Numbered from the stretch's first letter, positions 33,382 to 42,527 are shown. The stretch: DNA of 64,000 nt from Collinsella sp. (GCA_019414515.1 DXLX01000028.1:1-64000); one strand, 5' to 3'. The notes: generated from the sequence alone by a model not told the origin. Made by a program: numbers and translations.

Positions 33382-34719
33382 TTACAGACCGGCGATGTGA
33401 TCGGCAGGCGTCGCGACAACCTGTCCGGCGCTCTTTGCGGGACGCTTCTTCTTGGTCTCGGCCGTGCCCAAAAGCCTCGCCTCAAGACCGCTCACCAAGC
33501 GAGCGAGCGGCAGGGTGATGACCAGATAGAACAGGGCGGCAACCACGTACGGTGTAATGGAGCCCGTCGTGGCCACGATGGTACGGGCGTTCATGACGAT
33601 CTCGACCACACCCACGGCGGCGAGCAGCGACGTATCCTTGTAGAGCAGGATAAACTCGCTGGTCAGCGTAGGCAGGACATTGCGGAACGTCTGCGGAATC
33701 ATAACGTAGAGCAGCGTCTGGAAGGCATTCATGCCCAGCGAGCGAGCAGCCTCGTTTTGACCCTTGGGGATCGACTGAATACCGGCGCGGAAGATCTCGC
33801 ACAGGTACGCAGACGAGTTCATGGCCATGACGATAACGCCCAAGACGTAGTCGTCAACCTTGACACCGGCAAGCGGCAGGCCAAAGAACGCGATATAGAT
33901 CTGCAGGAATGCCGGCGTGCCGCGGATGATATTCACGTAGATGCCGGCAAGGCAGCGCAAGATGCGCGATTTGGAGATGCGCATGAGCGACAGGGCAAAG
34001 CCAAAGGGGATCGCCAGCGGAAACGCCACAAGCACGATCGAGAGCGACATAAGGAAGCCCTTAAAGACGATCGGCAGACTCTGGACCAAAATGACCGGGT
34101 TCAAGAACAGGCGCAGGAACATATTGGAGTTCCATGCCTCGACCCACGGCTGTTCCTTAAGATCGGCCAGGAAGTTGTCAAAGGCCGTCACGCCTTTGAT
34201 CTCGACGGAAGGAATCTTGGAAATCTTCTTGGTCGAACCGTCGGCAAGCGTATAGGTTCCGCTAAAGGCCTCATCGCCGCCCTCGACGGGAAACGTCACG
34301 CCGTAAACCTCGACACGGAAAAAGCCGCCGGCAGGCGCCGTCTCGCCAAAGTCGATCTTGAGCGTCTGGCCGTCAGCCTTGCACGTGGGCTTCATGGGCG
34401 TACGATCCATGAGGTCCTCGCCCGAGAGCATCGTCAATCGCGTGTCATCGGTACCAAACGTCGTGCCGTCGACAAACGTCAGCGAAAGACCGCTCAGCTC
34501 CTCGTCGGCATCGGCCTGAACCTCCCAGGTAATGCGCGTCTCAGTGCCGCCGACCACAGCGCTGCCCGAACCGGTATTGGGACGCGCGGTGATCTTTGCG
34601 GTCTCGAGCGCCTGGGCGGTCGAAGGCGCGGCTGTCCCCGCGCACAACAAAGCGAGCGCCACAGCTAGGGCGCAGGCTAGTTTTTGGAGCATCGAGGGCA
34701 GCGGAAAACGCCGACCCAT
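33382..34719 (-). CDS. Amino-acid ABC permease fused to an N-terminal extracytoplasmic domain
   Basis: The 445-residue protein begins with a signal-like hydrophobic segment (residues about 12-35), then a beta-rich domain of about 150 residues that looks Ig-like (TEIRITWEVQADADEE-type strands), then a standard permease domain with AGIYVNIIRGTPAFLQIY and the EAA loop EIFRAGIQSIPKGQNEAARSLGM-type motif contacting the ATPase. Ordinary permeases of this family are about 220-280 residues, so the fused outer domain is unusual. AAGGGG precedes the ATG at 34719. It is the middle gene of the importer operon. Confidence 0.8.
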   Translation of the reverse strand: MGRRFPLPSMLQKLACALAVALALLCAGTAAPSTAQALETAKITARPNTGSGSAVVGGTETRITWEVQADADEELSGLSLTFVDGTTFGTDDTRLTMLSGEDLMDRTPMKPTCKADGQTLKIDFGETAPAGGFFRVEVYGVTFPVEGGDEAFSGTYTLADGSTKKISKIPSVEIKGVTAFDNFLADLKEQPWVEAWNSNMFLRLFLNPVILVQSLPIVFKGFLMSLSIVLVAFPLAIPFGFALSLMRISKSRILRCLAGIYVNIIRGTPAFLQIYIAFFGLPLAGVKVDDYVLGVIVMAMNSSAYLCEIFRAGIQSIPKGQNEAARSLGMNAFQTLLYVMIPQTFRNVLPTLTSEFILLYKDTSLLAAVGVVEIVMNARTIVATTGSITPYVVAALFYLVITLPLARLVSGLEARLLGTAETKKKRPAKSAGQVVATPADHIAGL

Positions 34720-34810
34720 GGCCCCTTCGTTCAATCGAGACAAGGTGGCTCCTATCGTAGAAGTTGCCGGCAAAACGAGACGGAAACGCTCTCCGTCGAG
34801 AGAAGCGCAA

Positions 34811-34839
34811 AGGCCCTCTCCGCAAAACGGAAAGGGCCT
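34811..34839 (-). terminator. Attenuator hairpin between binding-protein and permease genes
   Basis: An 11-bp stem with one mismatch and a 5-nt loop, followed on the minus strand by TTTG. Such hairpins usually keep binding protein in excess over the membrane components. Confidence 0.6.
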
Positions 34840-34859
34840 ACGCGCAATCAAGCATCTAT

Positions 34860-35720
34860 TTACTTGATGTTGTACTTAGCCATGAGGGCGTCAACGGTAC
34901 CGTCGTCGGTCAGGTCCTTGATGGCCTGGTTGATGTCGTTCTTGAGCTTGGTGTTGCCCTGGTTGATGGCGATGGCGTACTCCTCGCCGGTGCTGATCTG
35001 CTTGATGGTCTGGCAGGTGTTGAACTGCTCGGCGGTCAGCTGGCTGGCAACGGAGCGGTTGGTGACTACGGCGTCGCCCTTATCGGACTGCAGGGCGCTG
35101 AAGCACTCGGTGGCGTCCTTGTAGGGGACGATCTTGGCCTTGGGGAAGTTCTCCTGGGCAAAGGCCTCGGCGGTCGAACCGGACTGGACGATGATGGTGG
35201 CGTCGGCGTTGTTGAGCTTCTCGCTGTAGTTGTCGGCCGTGATGTCGGTGTTATCGACCTTGGTCACGATAGCCTGATCGTCCATGTAGTAGGAATCAGA
35301 GAAAGTGACTTCCTTCTCACGCTCGGGCGTATCGGTGATAGCCGCGATGGAGACGTCATACTTGGCGCCCGAAGCGACGCCCGGAACCAGCGTGTCGAAG
35401 TCGTTGTTGACGTACTCGACATCCAGGCCCAGCTTGTCGCCGATAGCCTTGATAAGCTCAAGGTCAAAGCCCTGATAATCGCCGTTGTCGTCCTTGTACT
35501 CAAACGGAGCGTACTCGGCAGAGGTGCCGACGGTCAGCGTACCGTCCTTGACGAGCGCGTACTCCTTGGAGCCGTCGACCTTCTCGACCTTAGCGTCGTC
35601 AGAGCTGCTGGAACCGGCATTAGAACCAGAGGTGGCGTTGGACGAGCCGCAGCCCGTCAGTGCGAGGGCGAGCGCCATGGCGCCCGTGGCGGCAAATGCG
35701 CCAATCTTCTTGAGCTTCAT
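34860..35720 (-). CDS. Amino-acid ABC transporter substrate-binding lipoprotein
   Basis: The 286-residue protein has a lipoprotein signal (KKIGAF through LALALTGCGSS, with Cys in the lipobox), a Ser/Asn-rich spacer, and a family-3 binding fold: TLTVGTSAEYAPFEYKDDNG, FDLELIKAIGDKLG and IAAITDTPEREKEVTFSDSYY. It captures a polar amino acid outside the membrane. GGAAGGAG precedes the ATG. It is first in the three-gene importer operon. Confidence 0.9.
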   Translation of the reverse strand: MKLKKIGAFAATGAMALALALTGCGSSNATSGSNAGSSSSDDAKVEKVDGSKEYALVKDGTLTVGTSAEYAPFEYKDDNGDYQGFDLELIKAIGDKLGLDVEYVNNDFDTLVPGVASGAKYDVSIAAITDTPEREKEVTFSDSYYMDDQAIVTKVDNTDITADNYSEKLNNADATIIVQSGSTAEAFAQENFPKAKIVPYKDATECFSALQSDKGDAVVTNRSVASQLTAEQFNTCQTIKQISTGEEYAIAINQGNTKLKNDINQAIKDLTDDGTVDALMAKYNIK

Positions 35721-35776
35721 AATCAGTCTCCTTCCGTGACCCCGTTTGATTCAGAGGTCTGCAAAAACTGAGGGTT

Positions 35777-35805
35777 ATTATGCACCCGCTTGGAAGAATC
35801 TGCAA
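35777..35805 (-). promoter_or_regulatory. Promoter of the amino-acid ABC operon
   Basis: On the minus strand TTGCAG (35800-35805) and CATAAT (35777-35782) are spaced 17 bases, about 55 bases before the lipoprotein start. Confidence 0.5.
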
Positions 35806-35866
35806 TTAGAAAACTGATTGAAACAAACCCATAACGTGAATGGAGCACTTCAGTTTATGGCAGCCA

Positions 35867-36733
35867 TTACTGCTGCAACGACCTTAACAGTTTGATTTCA
35901 GCCGCATAACCTGCAAGTTCGTTCGGTGTCTCCAAGATGAATGGCAATGCGCGCAAGCGGCCATTCGATACAATATTCTGTATAACCTGCATACCGCCAC
36001 CAAACTCTTCACCACCCAGGTAGCCCTTACCGATACACTCGTGGCGGTCCTTATGGGCGCCGCAGGGGTTTTTGGAGTCATTGATATGCACGGCGCGCAG
36101 GCGCTCGATACCCACCACGCGATCGAACTCGTCGAGCACACCGTCAAGATCGTGGACGATGTCATAACCGGCATCATTCGCATGGCAGGTGTCTAGGCAA
36201 ACGCCCAACTTGACCGACAGCTCGGGGCGCTTGTCGGCAACGCCCCCAATGATGCGCGCCAGCTCTTCAAAGCTACGGCCCACCTCGGTACCCTTTCCCG
36301 CCATGGTCTCGAGCAGCACCGTCGTCTGCTGCCCCTCAAACATCACCTGGCACAAGGTGTCGACGATCATCTGAATGCCGGCATCGGTCCCCTGCCCCAC
36401 ATGCGCGCCGGGGTGGAAGTTGTAGTAGTTGCCGGGCAGCGCTTCCATGCGCCGCAGGTCCTCCGCCATGGCCTCCAAGGCAAACTCGCGCGCCCGCTCT
36501 TTGGCCGAGCAGGGGTTATAGGTATACGGGGCATGAGCCACAAGCGGGCCAAAATCGTTCTGTTCCATAAGCTCGCGCAGGGCGGCCACGTCATCCATGT
36601 CAAGGTCTTTCGCCTTGCCGCCGCGCGGGTTGCGCGTAAAGAATGCAAAGGTATTGGCGCCAATTGACAACGCCGTCTCCCCCATCGCCCGATAGCCCTT
36701 CGTCGTGGATAGATGACACCCAATCGTCAGCAT
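35867..36733 (-). CDS. nfo: Deoxyribonuclease IV (AP endonuclease, Nfo)
   Basis: The 288-residue TIM barrel carries the zinc-ligand motifs of endonuclease [70 protein letters not shown] loop and FILETPN. It cuts DNA at abasic sites in base-excision repair. The reading direction is leftward and alone. A 78-bp palindromic repeat lies just before its start. Confidence 0.95.
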   Translation of the reverse strand: MLTIGCHLSTTKGYRAMGETALSIGANTFAFFTRNPRGGKAKDLDMDDVAALRELMEQNDFGPLVAHAPYTYNPCSAKERAREFALEAMAEDLRRMEALPGNYYNFHPGAHVGQGTDAGIQMIVDTLCQVMFEGQQTTVLLETMAGKGTEVGRSFEELARIIGGVADKRPELSVKLGVCLDTCHANDAGYDIVHDLDGVLDEFDRVVGIERLRAVHINDSKNPCGAHKDRHECIGKGYLGGEEFGGGMQVIQNIVSNGRLRALPFILETPNELAGYAAEIKLLRSLQQ

Positions 36734-36750
36734 CTCCAGCTCCCCCTCAT

Positions 36751-36828
36751 CAGTTGCGGTGAAATAGTTCCTGTTTGGCCCCTATTCTGCCGCAAACAGG
36801 AACTATTCCACCGCAACTTATAAAAGGG
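36751..36828. repeat. 78-bp palindromic repeat, copy 1
   Basis: Arms 36753-36776 and 36794-36817 form a 24-bp hairpin with one mismatch. The whole 78-base unit recurs in the same orientation at 37932-38009 with about 8 differences, mostly in the loop. The copies bracket the oxidoreductase gene at 36900-37919. Confidence 0.85.
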
Positions 36829-36899
36829 GCATCAGAGATGCGGGCCACCAAGCACCACGGTCGCCGGCGTCATGATCCCCTACGCGTCAGCGCCAAGTC

Positions 36900-37919
36900 C
36901 TAGAGGGCTAGACGGATTGCATCGATAATGCGCGCGCAGCGCTGTGTGGCGGCAAGGGGCATGACGGGACTCTCGAGTTTCCCCGCCCGGATGAGCTGGG
37001 TCGCATGCTGGATTTCGCCGTAGAAATCATCGACCTCAAACGGGGCATTTATTTCGAGCATTCGTCCGTCGGAGTACCTCACATGGGCGAGCTCGGGGCG
37101 ATGGAGGCGCTCGATTTCCAACGAACCCCGCTCGCAGGCAATCGTTAAGCGGCTTTCATATGCTGCTTTGCCGTCACACACCATATGAATGGGTATACCG
37201 CCGACGCTCATATGGACCTCGTCGGCCCAATCGACGCGGCCGCCCGATACGTCACGCCAGCGAACTTCATGGGACGAAACCTCGCACGCGCCCGCAAGCA
37301 GATCCTCAAACCACCCGACTGCATAGCAGCCCATGTCATATAGACAGCCACCCTGCAACGGATCGAGTAGATAACTCGAAGGGGACTCACCATAATCGAG
37401 TTTTTGCACGCTTTCGATCGAAACGATACGGCCGAGCTCGCCCGACGCAAGCAAGCCCTTCACGCGAGTACGCATCGGACAAAACCGATTTTTCATCGCC
37501 TCCATAAACGGCACACCGCACTCACGGGAAACGGAGGCGATCGCATGGGCCTCTTCTTCATTCAAAACGGCCGGCTTTTCGCACAGTACGGCCTTTCCCG
37601 CGCGCAGTGCCCGACAGACCCAATGCGCATGCATGCCATGCGGAAGAGCCAAGTAGATTGCGTCGACATCGGGGTCGGCAATCAGCGCATCATAAGCCGC
37701 ATCGCCGTTATCGTCGACCGAGGCATGGCCATGCGCAACATCAATCGAAAACGCTCGGCAAAATTCCTCGACATGTGCAGGAGTGCGGCCGGCCGCAGCC
37801 ACCAGCCGTGCCCCGTCGACCTTCTTGAGCGACGATGCAAATCGATGCGAAATGTGTCCAGCGCCCAAAACGCCCCAACGAACCTCACGCAAATCATCAC
37901 ATGAATCCCGATGGCCCAC
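36900..37919 (-). CDS. Gfo/Idh/MocA-family oxidoreductase
   Basis: The 339-residue protein starts with the NAD(P) Rossmann motif VRWGVLGAGHISHRFA, then DVDAIYLALPHGMHA and AGKAVLCEKPAVLNEEEA with the conserved EKP Lys, and YDMGCYAVGWFEDLL in the C-terminal half. It oxidises or reduces a sugar or similar polyol. A GTG start is taken because AAGGGGG lies 5 bases before it. It is bracketed by two copies of the 78-bp repeat. A second family member, quite different, lies at 44179-45285. Confidence 0.85.
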   Translation of the reverse strand: MGHRDSCDDLREVRWGVLGAGHISHRFASSLKKVDGARLVAAAGRTPAHVEEFCRAFSIDVAHGHASVDDNGDAAYDALIADPDVDAIYLALPHGMHAHWVCRALRAGKAVLCEKPAVLNEEEAHAIASVSRECGVPFMEAMKNRFCPMRTRVKGLLASGELGRIVSIESVQKLDYGESPSSYLLDPLQGGCLYDMGCYAVGWFEDLLAGACEVSSHEVRWRDVSGGRVDWADEVHMSVGGIPIHMVCDGKAAYESRLTIACERGSLEIERLHRPELAHVRYSDGRMLEINAPFEVDDFYGEIQHATQLIRAGKLESPVMPLAATQRCARIIDAIRLAL

Positions 37920-37931
37920 GACAGCCCCCTT

Positions 37932-38009
37932 CAGTTGCGGTGAAATAGTTCCTGTCGATGCCTTATTCTGCCGCAAGCAGGAACTATTCCACCGCAAGTT
38001 ATAAAAGGG
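37932..38009. repeat. 78-bp palindromic repeat, copy 2
   Basis: Same length and orientation as 36751-36828. Arms 37935-37954 and 37978-37997 pair with one mismatch. It abuts the stop codon of the aldo/keto reductase gene and may serve as its 3' hairpin. Confidence 0.85.
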
Positions 38010-39200
38010 TCACGAGGGGCGCGTTTTGCCGAAGGCCTTAAGCACCGCCGTCACGGGGCCAGGCTGAAAACGGCGGCGTACGTCGTCCAAGCGCCCGGGG
38101 ATATCGATATGCTGTGGGCAATGCCGCGCGCATTTGCCGCACTTGACGCAATTGCTCACCAGCTTGGGCTCGTTCGTCCGCACCGCGCTCGCCGTAAAGT
38201 ATTGAGACAGCCCCGTAAACCAGCTGTGCGCATAGCTTGCGTTGTAGGCAGCAAAACACCCAGGGTTATTGATGCCTTTAGGACACGGCATGCAATAGCC
38301 GCATCCCGTGCAGGGCACGCGATTCGATTTTTCAAACTCCCTCAGCACGCGTGCGATGGCATCGAGCTGAGCAGCCGTCATCGAATCCGGCAGGGCCCGA
38401 TCGGCCAACGCCGCGTTCTCATCCACTTGCGCGGTATCGGTCATACCCGAAAGCAGCATCGTCACCTGAGGATGGTTCCACACCCACGAAAGCCCCCAGG
38501 CGGCCGGAGTGCGCAAATGCGGGTCACGGGCGCCATCGAGCACAGCGCGTGCCCGCGGCGGAAGTTTGCCCGCTAGACGACCGCCCAGCAGTGGCTCCAT
38601 CACAAACACCGCAAGACCGCGCTCCGCAGCCGCCATGAGTCCTGCCGTTCCCGCTTGGTAACGCTCGCCGGCATAGTTGTACTGGATCTGGCAAAAATCC
38701 CAGTCATATGCGTCAAGCACCGTCAGGAAATCCGCCGCGCTGCCGTGATACGAAAAACCAATCTGGCGAATGCGCCCCGCCGCCTTTTGACGCGCGATCC
38801 AGTCCTCGATGCCCAACGCCACCACACGTTCCCACTGGGCGGGCGAGGTAATGTTGTGCATAAGGTAATAGTCGATACGGTCGGTCCGCAGCCGACGCAG
38901 CTGCTCATCAAAGAAACGGTCGAAATCCCCCGTGCATACACACGAGGCGTGCGGCAACTTAGTCGCCAGCAACACCCGGTCGCGCAGCCCCAAGCGCTCA
39001 AGTGAGGCGCCCACGCACACCTCATTACCGGGATAGAGGTACGCGGTATCCAGATAATTAATCCCCTGCTCCACCGCACGGGAGATGATGGCATCGGCTG
39101 TCTTCGCATCCGGATGGCCCGGCGCACCGGGAAACCTCATACAGCCCAGGCCCAGAGCAGATATTCGGTTACCACTTTTGGAGTCAACGCGGTATTGCAC
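38010..39200 (-). CDS. Aldo/keto reductase with C-terminal 4Fe-4S ferredoxin domain
   Basis: The 396-residue protein joins an aldo/keto reductase barrel (ISALGLGCMRFPG, INYLDTAYLYPGNEV, YYLMHNI) to a C-terminal ferredoxin-like segment with CTGCGYCMPCPKGIN and CVKCGKCARHCPQHIDIP, two four-cysteine clusters. Such fusions occur in anaerobes and probably pass electrons between iron-sulphur centres and NADPH. The GTG at 39200 (VQYR...) follows AGGGAGG; a longer frame upstream has no support. The substrate is unknown. Confidence 0.85.
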   Translation of the reverse strand: MQYRVDSKSGNRISALGLGCMRFPGAPGHPDAKTADAIISRAVEQGINYLDTAYLYPGNEVCVGASLERLGLRDRVLLATKLPHASCVCTGDFDRFFDEQLRRLRTDRIDYYLMHNITSPAQWERVVALGIEDWIARQKAAGRIRQIGFSYHGSAADFLTVLDAYDWDFCQIQYNYAGERYQAGTAGLMAAAERGLAVFVMEPLLGGRLAGKLPPRARAVLDGARDPHLRTPAAWGLSWVWNHPQVTMLLSGMTDTAQVDENAALADRALPDSMTAAQLDAIARVLREFEKSNRVPCTGCGYCMPCPKGINNPGCFAAYNASYAHSWFTGLSQYFTASAVRTNEPKLVSNCVKCGKCARHCPQHIDIPGRLDDVRRRFQPGPVTAVLKAFGKTRPS

Positions 39201-39362
39201 GGACCCTCCCTTCGCCATCAGCGCTCGGCAAGGCGAAACACAATGGTCACGCGGCCGAAACATCGTGGAATCGCAATCGAGAACGTATCGTAACGCAGCA
39301 GAAATCGAGCTGTCACGGCACCGCATTAACATCAGCAAAAAGCCCGATGAAAGGAGCCACCC

Positions 39363-39482
39363 ATGCCCGCGCTCGACCTTTGGAACCTCGCATCCCAGCT
39401 CAAAAGTACCGATTATCGCTGGGTTGACCTCACCCACACGCTCTCGTGCGACACCCCGCACTGGTTTGGCTTTGAGCCGTGA
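39363..39482 (+). pseudogene. Truncated cyclase/kynurenine-formamidase-family gene
   Basis: Thirty-nine residues (MPALDLWNLASQ, YRWVDLTHTLSCDTPHWFGF, then stop) match the start of cyclase-family metal hydrolases, which are normally over 200 residues and need a later HxGTHxD motif. GAAAGGAG precedes the ATG, so the start is intact, but the remainder is missing in every frame downstream. It looks like the 5' stump of a deleted gene. Confidence 0.6.
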
Positions 39483-39556
39483 GTTCCCATGCGTTTGTTT
39501 TTCTAAATACGGCTATCCGGCACACGCAACATGCTCCGGCAACACCAGAGTTGAGG

Positions 39557-39763
39557 CTAACTTTGAGACCCCACGATCTCGTCCTCATCATCGCGACAAA
39601 GGACGACGCCGGCGCTTCCCAGCGCAGCGACAGCAATCAGAGCCCCCACAACGACAGGAGCAGCTCCGCACGAGCCCTGCATGCCCGCGACAAGCGCGGC
39701 CGTAGGACCAAGACAACCCAGTGCAAGTGCGACGGCGGCAATAGCGATATCTCGAGCGTTCAT
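39557..39763 (-). CDS. Small membrane protein
   Basis: The 68-residue product has two hydrophobic Ala/Gly/Val-rich helices (about 6-25 and 33-50) and an acidic C-terminal end. GGAGGAAG lies 7 bases before the ATG. No family is recognised, and it partly lies where the cyclase gene was lost, so it could be spurious. Confidence 0.4.
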   Translation of the reverse strand: MNARDIAIAAVALALGCLGPTAALVAGMQGSCGAAPVVVGALIAVAALGSAGVVLCRDDEDEIVGSQS

Positions 39764-39881
39764 GGGACCACTTCCTCCACGGGAAAGACCTTGCTTCTCA
39801 TGACTTAGTGTGCCCCGCGCCCATATGCCCAACGTAGTGCCACGGTAAGGGCTCTGTTAACCCAAGCGCATATATAAAACA

Positions 39882-39920
39882 GGCGCCTTTACGTTGCCCG
39901 AAAGCTCGGTAAAGACGCCC
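39882..39920 (-). terminator. Terminator after the secreted-protein gene
   Basis: On the minus strand an imperfect stem built on GGCGTCTTTAC/GTAAAGGCGCC is followed by TGTTTTAT, about 30 bases past the stop at 39950. Confidence 0.6.
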
Positions 39921-39949
39921 GTCAGTCGCATCAAATCGGTGCCGAAAGA

Positions 39950-40723
39950 TTACCAACCGGTGTAGTAATCGGTAGTTCCGGCTGCGCAGCCCGAATCGTA
40001 GACCTTGCACTCGCCCTTAGAGCCCGTAAAAGTCGAGCCCTGGGCCTTATCGCCCGCAGCCACGACGTAGTAGCCGTCAGAATCACGCCAAAAGCCCTCG
40101 GAATCCTGCGTCCACTCGCCCGTGCGGTGATGGTACAACACATTGCTGCTGTAGTAGGTCTCACGGCGGCCATTGTAGTTGTTAACGCCACCGGAGCGCG
40201 TCAGGCCCGAGCCGTTCGCATAGAAAGCAGCGGCAACGTAAGACGAACCGTAACCGGCGTTGTAATACGAAGCCTGAGCGGCCGCGGCCGCGGCCTCGGC
40301 GGCCTCAAGCTCAAGCGCCTCGCGCTTAGCATCCTCGAGCGTGGCGCGCAACTCATCGAGCCCGGTCGACTTGGCGTCGACCTCCTCCATCGTCAAAAGG
40401 CTGCCCGTGCCGTCAATGCACTCATTAAGCACGGCACGCTCGTCATCGGTGGCGTAGTCGCCATACATGTTCATGATAATTTGGGCGCGAACTTCCAAAG
40501 AGTCGCGCTTGGCCTCCATAGAGGCGTTCCACTCCTGCATGGAGCCAAAACCGTCGCCGCGATAATCGACGGGCTGCATCAGCGTCGTCTCGGAGGACGG
40601 GGACCCAACCGCGTCGGACAGCGTGGCCGCGTGGGCCTCGGTTGCGCCGGCACCCACCAAAAGCGCCACAGCAAGCGTGGCAGAAAGGGCGGCGGCCTTC
40701 GGTTTTCGTGAATCGATCCTCAT
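39950..40723 (-). CDS. Secreted protein with C-terminal Trp/Tyr-rich domain
   Basis: The 257-residue protein has a signal peptide (AALSATLAVALLVGAGATEAHA with likely cleavage after AHA), a helical, Glu/Ala-rich middle (about 60-150) that may be a coiled coil, and a C-terminal domain with YHHRTGEWTQDSEGFWRDSDGYYVVAAGD and GECKVYDSGCAAGTTDYYTGW-type end. Two Cys near the end may form a disulphide. The last domain recalls the 3D/Barwin-like folds of wall-active proteins, but the match is by pattern only. It is a stand-alone gene. Confidence 0.7.
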   Translation of the reverse strand: MRIDSRKPKAAALSATLAVALLVGAGATEAHAATLSDAVGSPSSETTLMQPVDYRGDGFGSMQEWNASMEAKRDSLEVRAQIIMNMYGDYATDDERAVLNECIDGTGSLLTMEEVDAKSTGLDELRATLEDAKREALELEAAEAAAAAAQASYYNAGYGSSYVAAAFYANGSGLTRSGGVNNYNGRRETYYSSNVLYHHRTGEWTQDSEGFWRDSDGYYVVAAGDKAQGSTFTGSKGECKVYDSGCAAGTTDYYTGW

Positions 40724-41034
40724 GTAGCTGGAAACCTCCGTAGTGCGTTTTTGCTGCGTTTAAGCTGCGTGTGATTCGATCGCGCTGCATAGTACCCCGA
40801 GCAATTCGCGACCTGCGGTTTTTCTCAAAAGGTGCACGTCATTTGCGTAAAACTCACATTCACTTAACAGGAGTTTTCCATATCTAGATTGGATATTCGA
40901 CGCTAAAAGACCTGTTTTTTAGGCATTCCTATGCAAAAAGGCGTCTGCGCAAACATTGTTCGCACAGACGCCTTGAGCAGGCATTTTATGCAGTTATACC
41001 TATCGAGTCGCAAGGGGTCCTTGCACAAGTCGCC
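40724..41034. other. Intergenic region between secreted-protein gene and metY
   Basis: The stretch holds the upstream region of the secreted-protein gene (TACTAT at about 40790 on the minus strand as a weak -10) and the metY terminator at 40938-40974. Nothing else is recognisable. Confidence 0.3.
40938..40974 (-). terminator. Terminator after metY
   Basis: A 10-bp AAGGCGTCTG stem, extended by GC pairs, is followed on the minus strand by a T run, 61 bases past the metY stop. Confidence 0.8.
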
Positions 41035-42345
41035 TTACTCGTCCAGCGCGGCGAAGGCCTGCTTCAGATCCCAAATGATATCCTCGGCGTTCTCGGTACC
41101 GATAGAAAGACGGATCGTGGAGGGCGTGATGTTCTGCTCGGCGAGCTCCTCGGCAGAGAGCTGGGAGTGCGTGGTGGTAGCCGGGTGCACGACGAGCGAC
41201 TTGACGTCGGCCACGTTGGCGAGCAGCGAGAACACCTGCAGATGATCGATGAACTTCCATGCAGCTTCCTGGCCGCCCTTGATCTCGAAGGTGAAGATCG
41301 AGGCACCGCCGTTGGGGAAATATTGCTTGTAAAGCTCATGATCGGGGTGCTCAGTCAGGCTCGGGTGGTTCACCTTGGCGACGTGGCTGTCACCAGCCAG
41401 GAACTCAACGACCTTCTTGGTGTTCTCGACATGACGGTCAACGCGCAGCGACAGAGTCTCGGTGCCCTGGAGCAGGACCCAGGCGTTGAACGGGCTGATG
41501 CAGGCACCCTCGTCACGCAGCAGGATAGCGCGGACATAGGTCGCGAAGGCGGCAGGGCCGGCAGCCTCGGCAAACGAAACACCGTGGTAGGAGGGGTTGG
41601 GCTCAGCGATCTGGGCGTACTTGCCACTCGCCTTCCAATCGAAGTTACCGCCGTCGACGATCACACCGCCCAGCGAGGTACCGTGGCCGCCGATGAACTT
41701 GGTTGCAGAGTGGACGACGATGTTGGCACCATGCTCCAGCGGACGGAACAGATACGGGGTGCCGAAGGTGTTGTCGACGACAACCGGCAGGCCATGCTTC
41801 TTGGCGATCTCGGAGATGGCGTCGATGTTGGGGATGTCGGAGTTGGGGTTACCGAGCGTCTCGAGATAGATGACCGTGGTGTTGTCCTTGATGGCGCCCT
41901 CGACCTCGTCCAGGTTATGGGCATCGACGAAGGTGGTCTCGACACCAAACTGGGAGAGCGTGTGCTCCAGCAGGTTGTAGGAACCGCCGTAGATGGTCTT
42001 CTGGGCGACCACGTGGTCACCGGCCTGGGCGAGGGCCTGCAGGGTATAGGTGATGGCGGCGGCGCCAGAGGCGACGGCGAGGCCAGCAACGCCGCCCTCG
42101 AGCGCAGCGATACGGTCCTCGAAGACGCCCTGGGTGGAGTTGGTCAGACGGCCGTAGATGTTACCGGCGTCGGCAAGACCAAAGCGGTCGGCGGCGTGCT
42201 GGGAGTTGCGGAACACATAGCTCGTGGTTTGATAGATAGGCACAGCACGGGAGTCGGATGCAGGATCGGCGCTCTCCTGGCCAACGTGCAGCTGCAGGGT
42301 ATCGAAACCAAAGGTGTGCTCGGGGTTGTTGATAAACTGGCTCAT
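41035..42345 (-). CDS. metY: O-acetylhomoserine sulfhydrylase (MetY-like)
   Basis: The 436-residue protein belongs to the Cys/Met-metabolism PLP family. It has LTNSTQGVFEDRIAALEGG, the PLP-Lys motif VVHSATKFIGGHGTSLGG, and GGRASIFTF-like C-terminal segment. Length and the FGFDTLQLHVGQE start fit O-acetylhomoserine aminocarboxypropyltransferase, which makes homocysteine from O-acetylhomoserine and sulphide. GGAGATCATC precedes the ATG. It has a structured leader with a small peptide frame and a divergent LysR gene. Confidence 0.9.
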   Translation of the reverse strand: MSQFINNPEHTFGFDTLQLHVGQESADPASDSRAVPIYQTTSYVFRNSQHAADRFGLADAGNIYGRLTNSTQGVFEDRIAALEGGVAGLAVASGAAAITYTLQALAQAGDHVVAQKTIYGGSYNLLEHTLSQFGVETTFVDAHNLDEVEGAIKDNTTVIYLETLGNPNSDIPNIDAISEIAKKHGLPVVVDNTFGTPYLFRPLEHGANIVVHSATKFIGGHGTSLGGVIVDGGNFDWKASGKYAQIAEPNPSYHGVSFAEAAGPAAFATYVRAILLRDEGACISPFNAWVLLQGTETLSLRVDRHVENTKKVVEFLAGDSHVAKVNHPSLTEHPDHELYKQYFPNGGASIFTFEIKGGQEAAWKFIDHLQVFSLLANVADVKSLVVHPATTTHSQLSAEELAEQNITPSTIRLSIGTENAEDIIWDLKQAFAALDE

Positions 42346-42405
42346 GATGATCTCCTTGATCGAAGAAAGTAATAAGAGTAAGAGAAGTAAGTCGCTGTCT
42401 CCTGA

Positions 42406-42459
42406 TCACGCCGACGGGCGCAAACAGGAGCCCGGCATTCGTCTTGGTAAGCAATTCAT
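42406..42459 (-). CDS. Candidate metY leader peptide with Met and Cys codons
   Basis: In the leader before metY, AGGAGG stands 7 bases from an ATG opening a 17-codon frame, MNCLPRRMPGSCLRPSA, with two Cys and two Met. Nearby sequence can form competing stems (a GCCGAC/GTCGGC enclosing pair; GGAGG/CTCC arms). This is the layout of ribosome-mediated attenuation, but a frame this short can occur by chance. No known SAM or T-box motif is seen. Confidence 0.4.
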   Translation of the reverse strand: MNCLPRRMPGSCLRPSA

Positions 42460-42527
42460 ATGCGGGCCTCCTTTCGCATCCCGGTTCCTTGGTCGGCTTA
42501 ATTACCTACCGCCTTTGTGTGTTTTGA

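Noticed and set aside
32146..34668. 840-codon plus-strand frame over flavodoxin and the ABC genes
   Set aside because: It crosses a strong bidirectional terminator and covers three real genes; composition is Arg/Ala/His-rich noise.
42360..42520. SAM or other known riboswitch before metY
   Set aside because: The conserved cores of SAM-I, SAM-II, SAH and T-box RNAs are not present; a leader peptide fits better.
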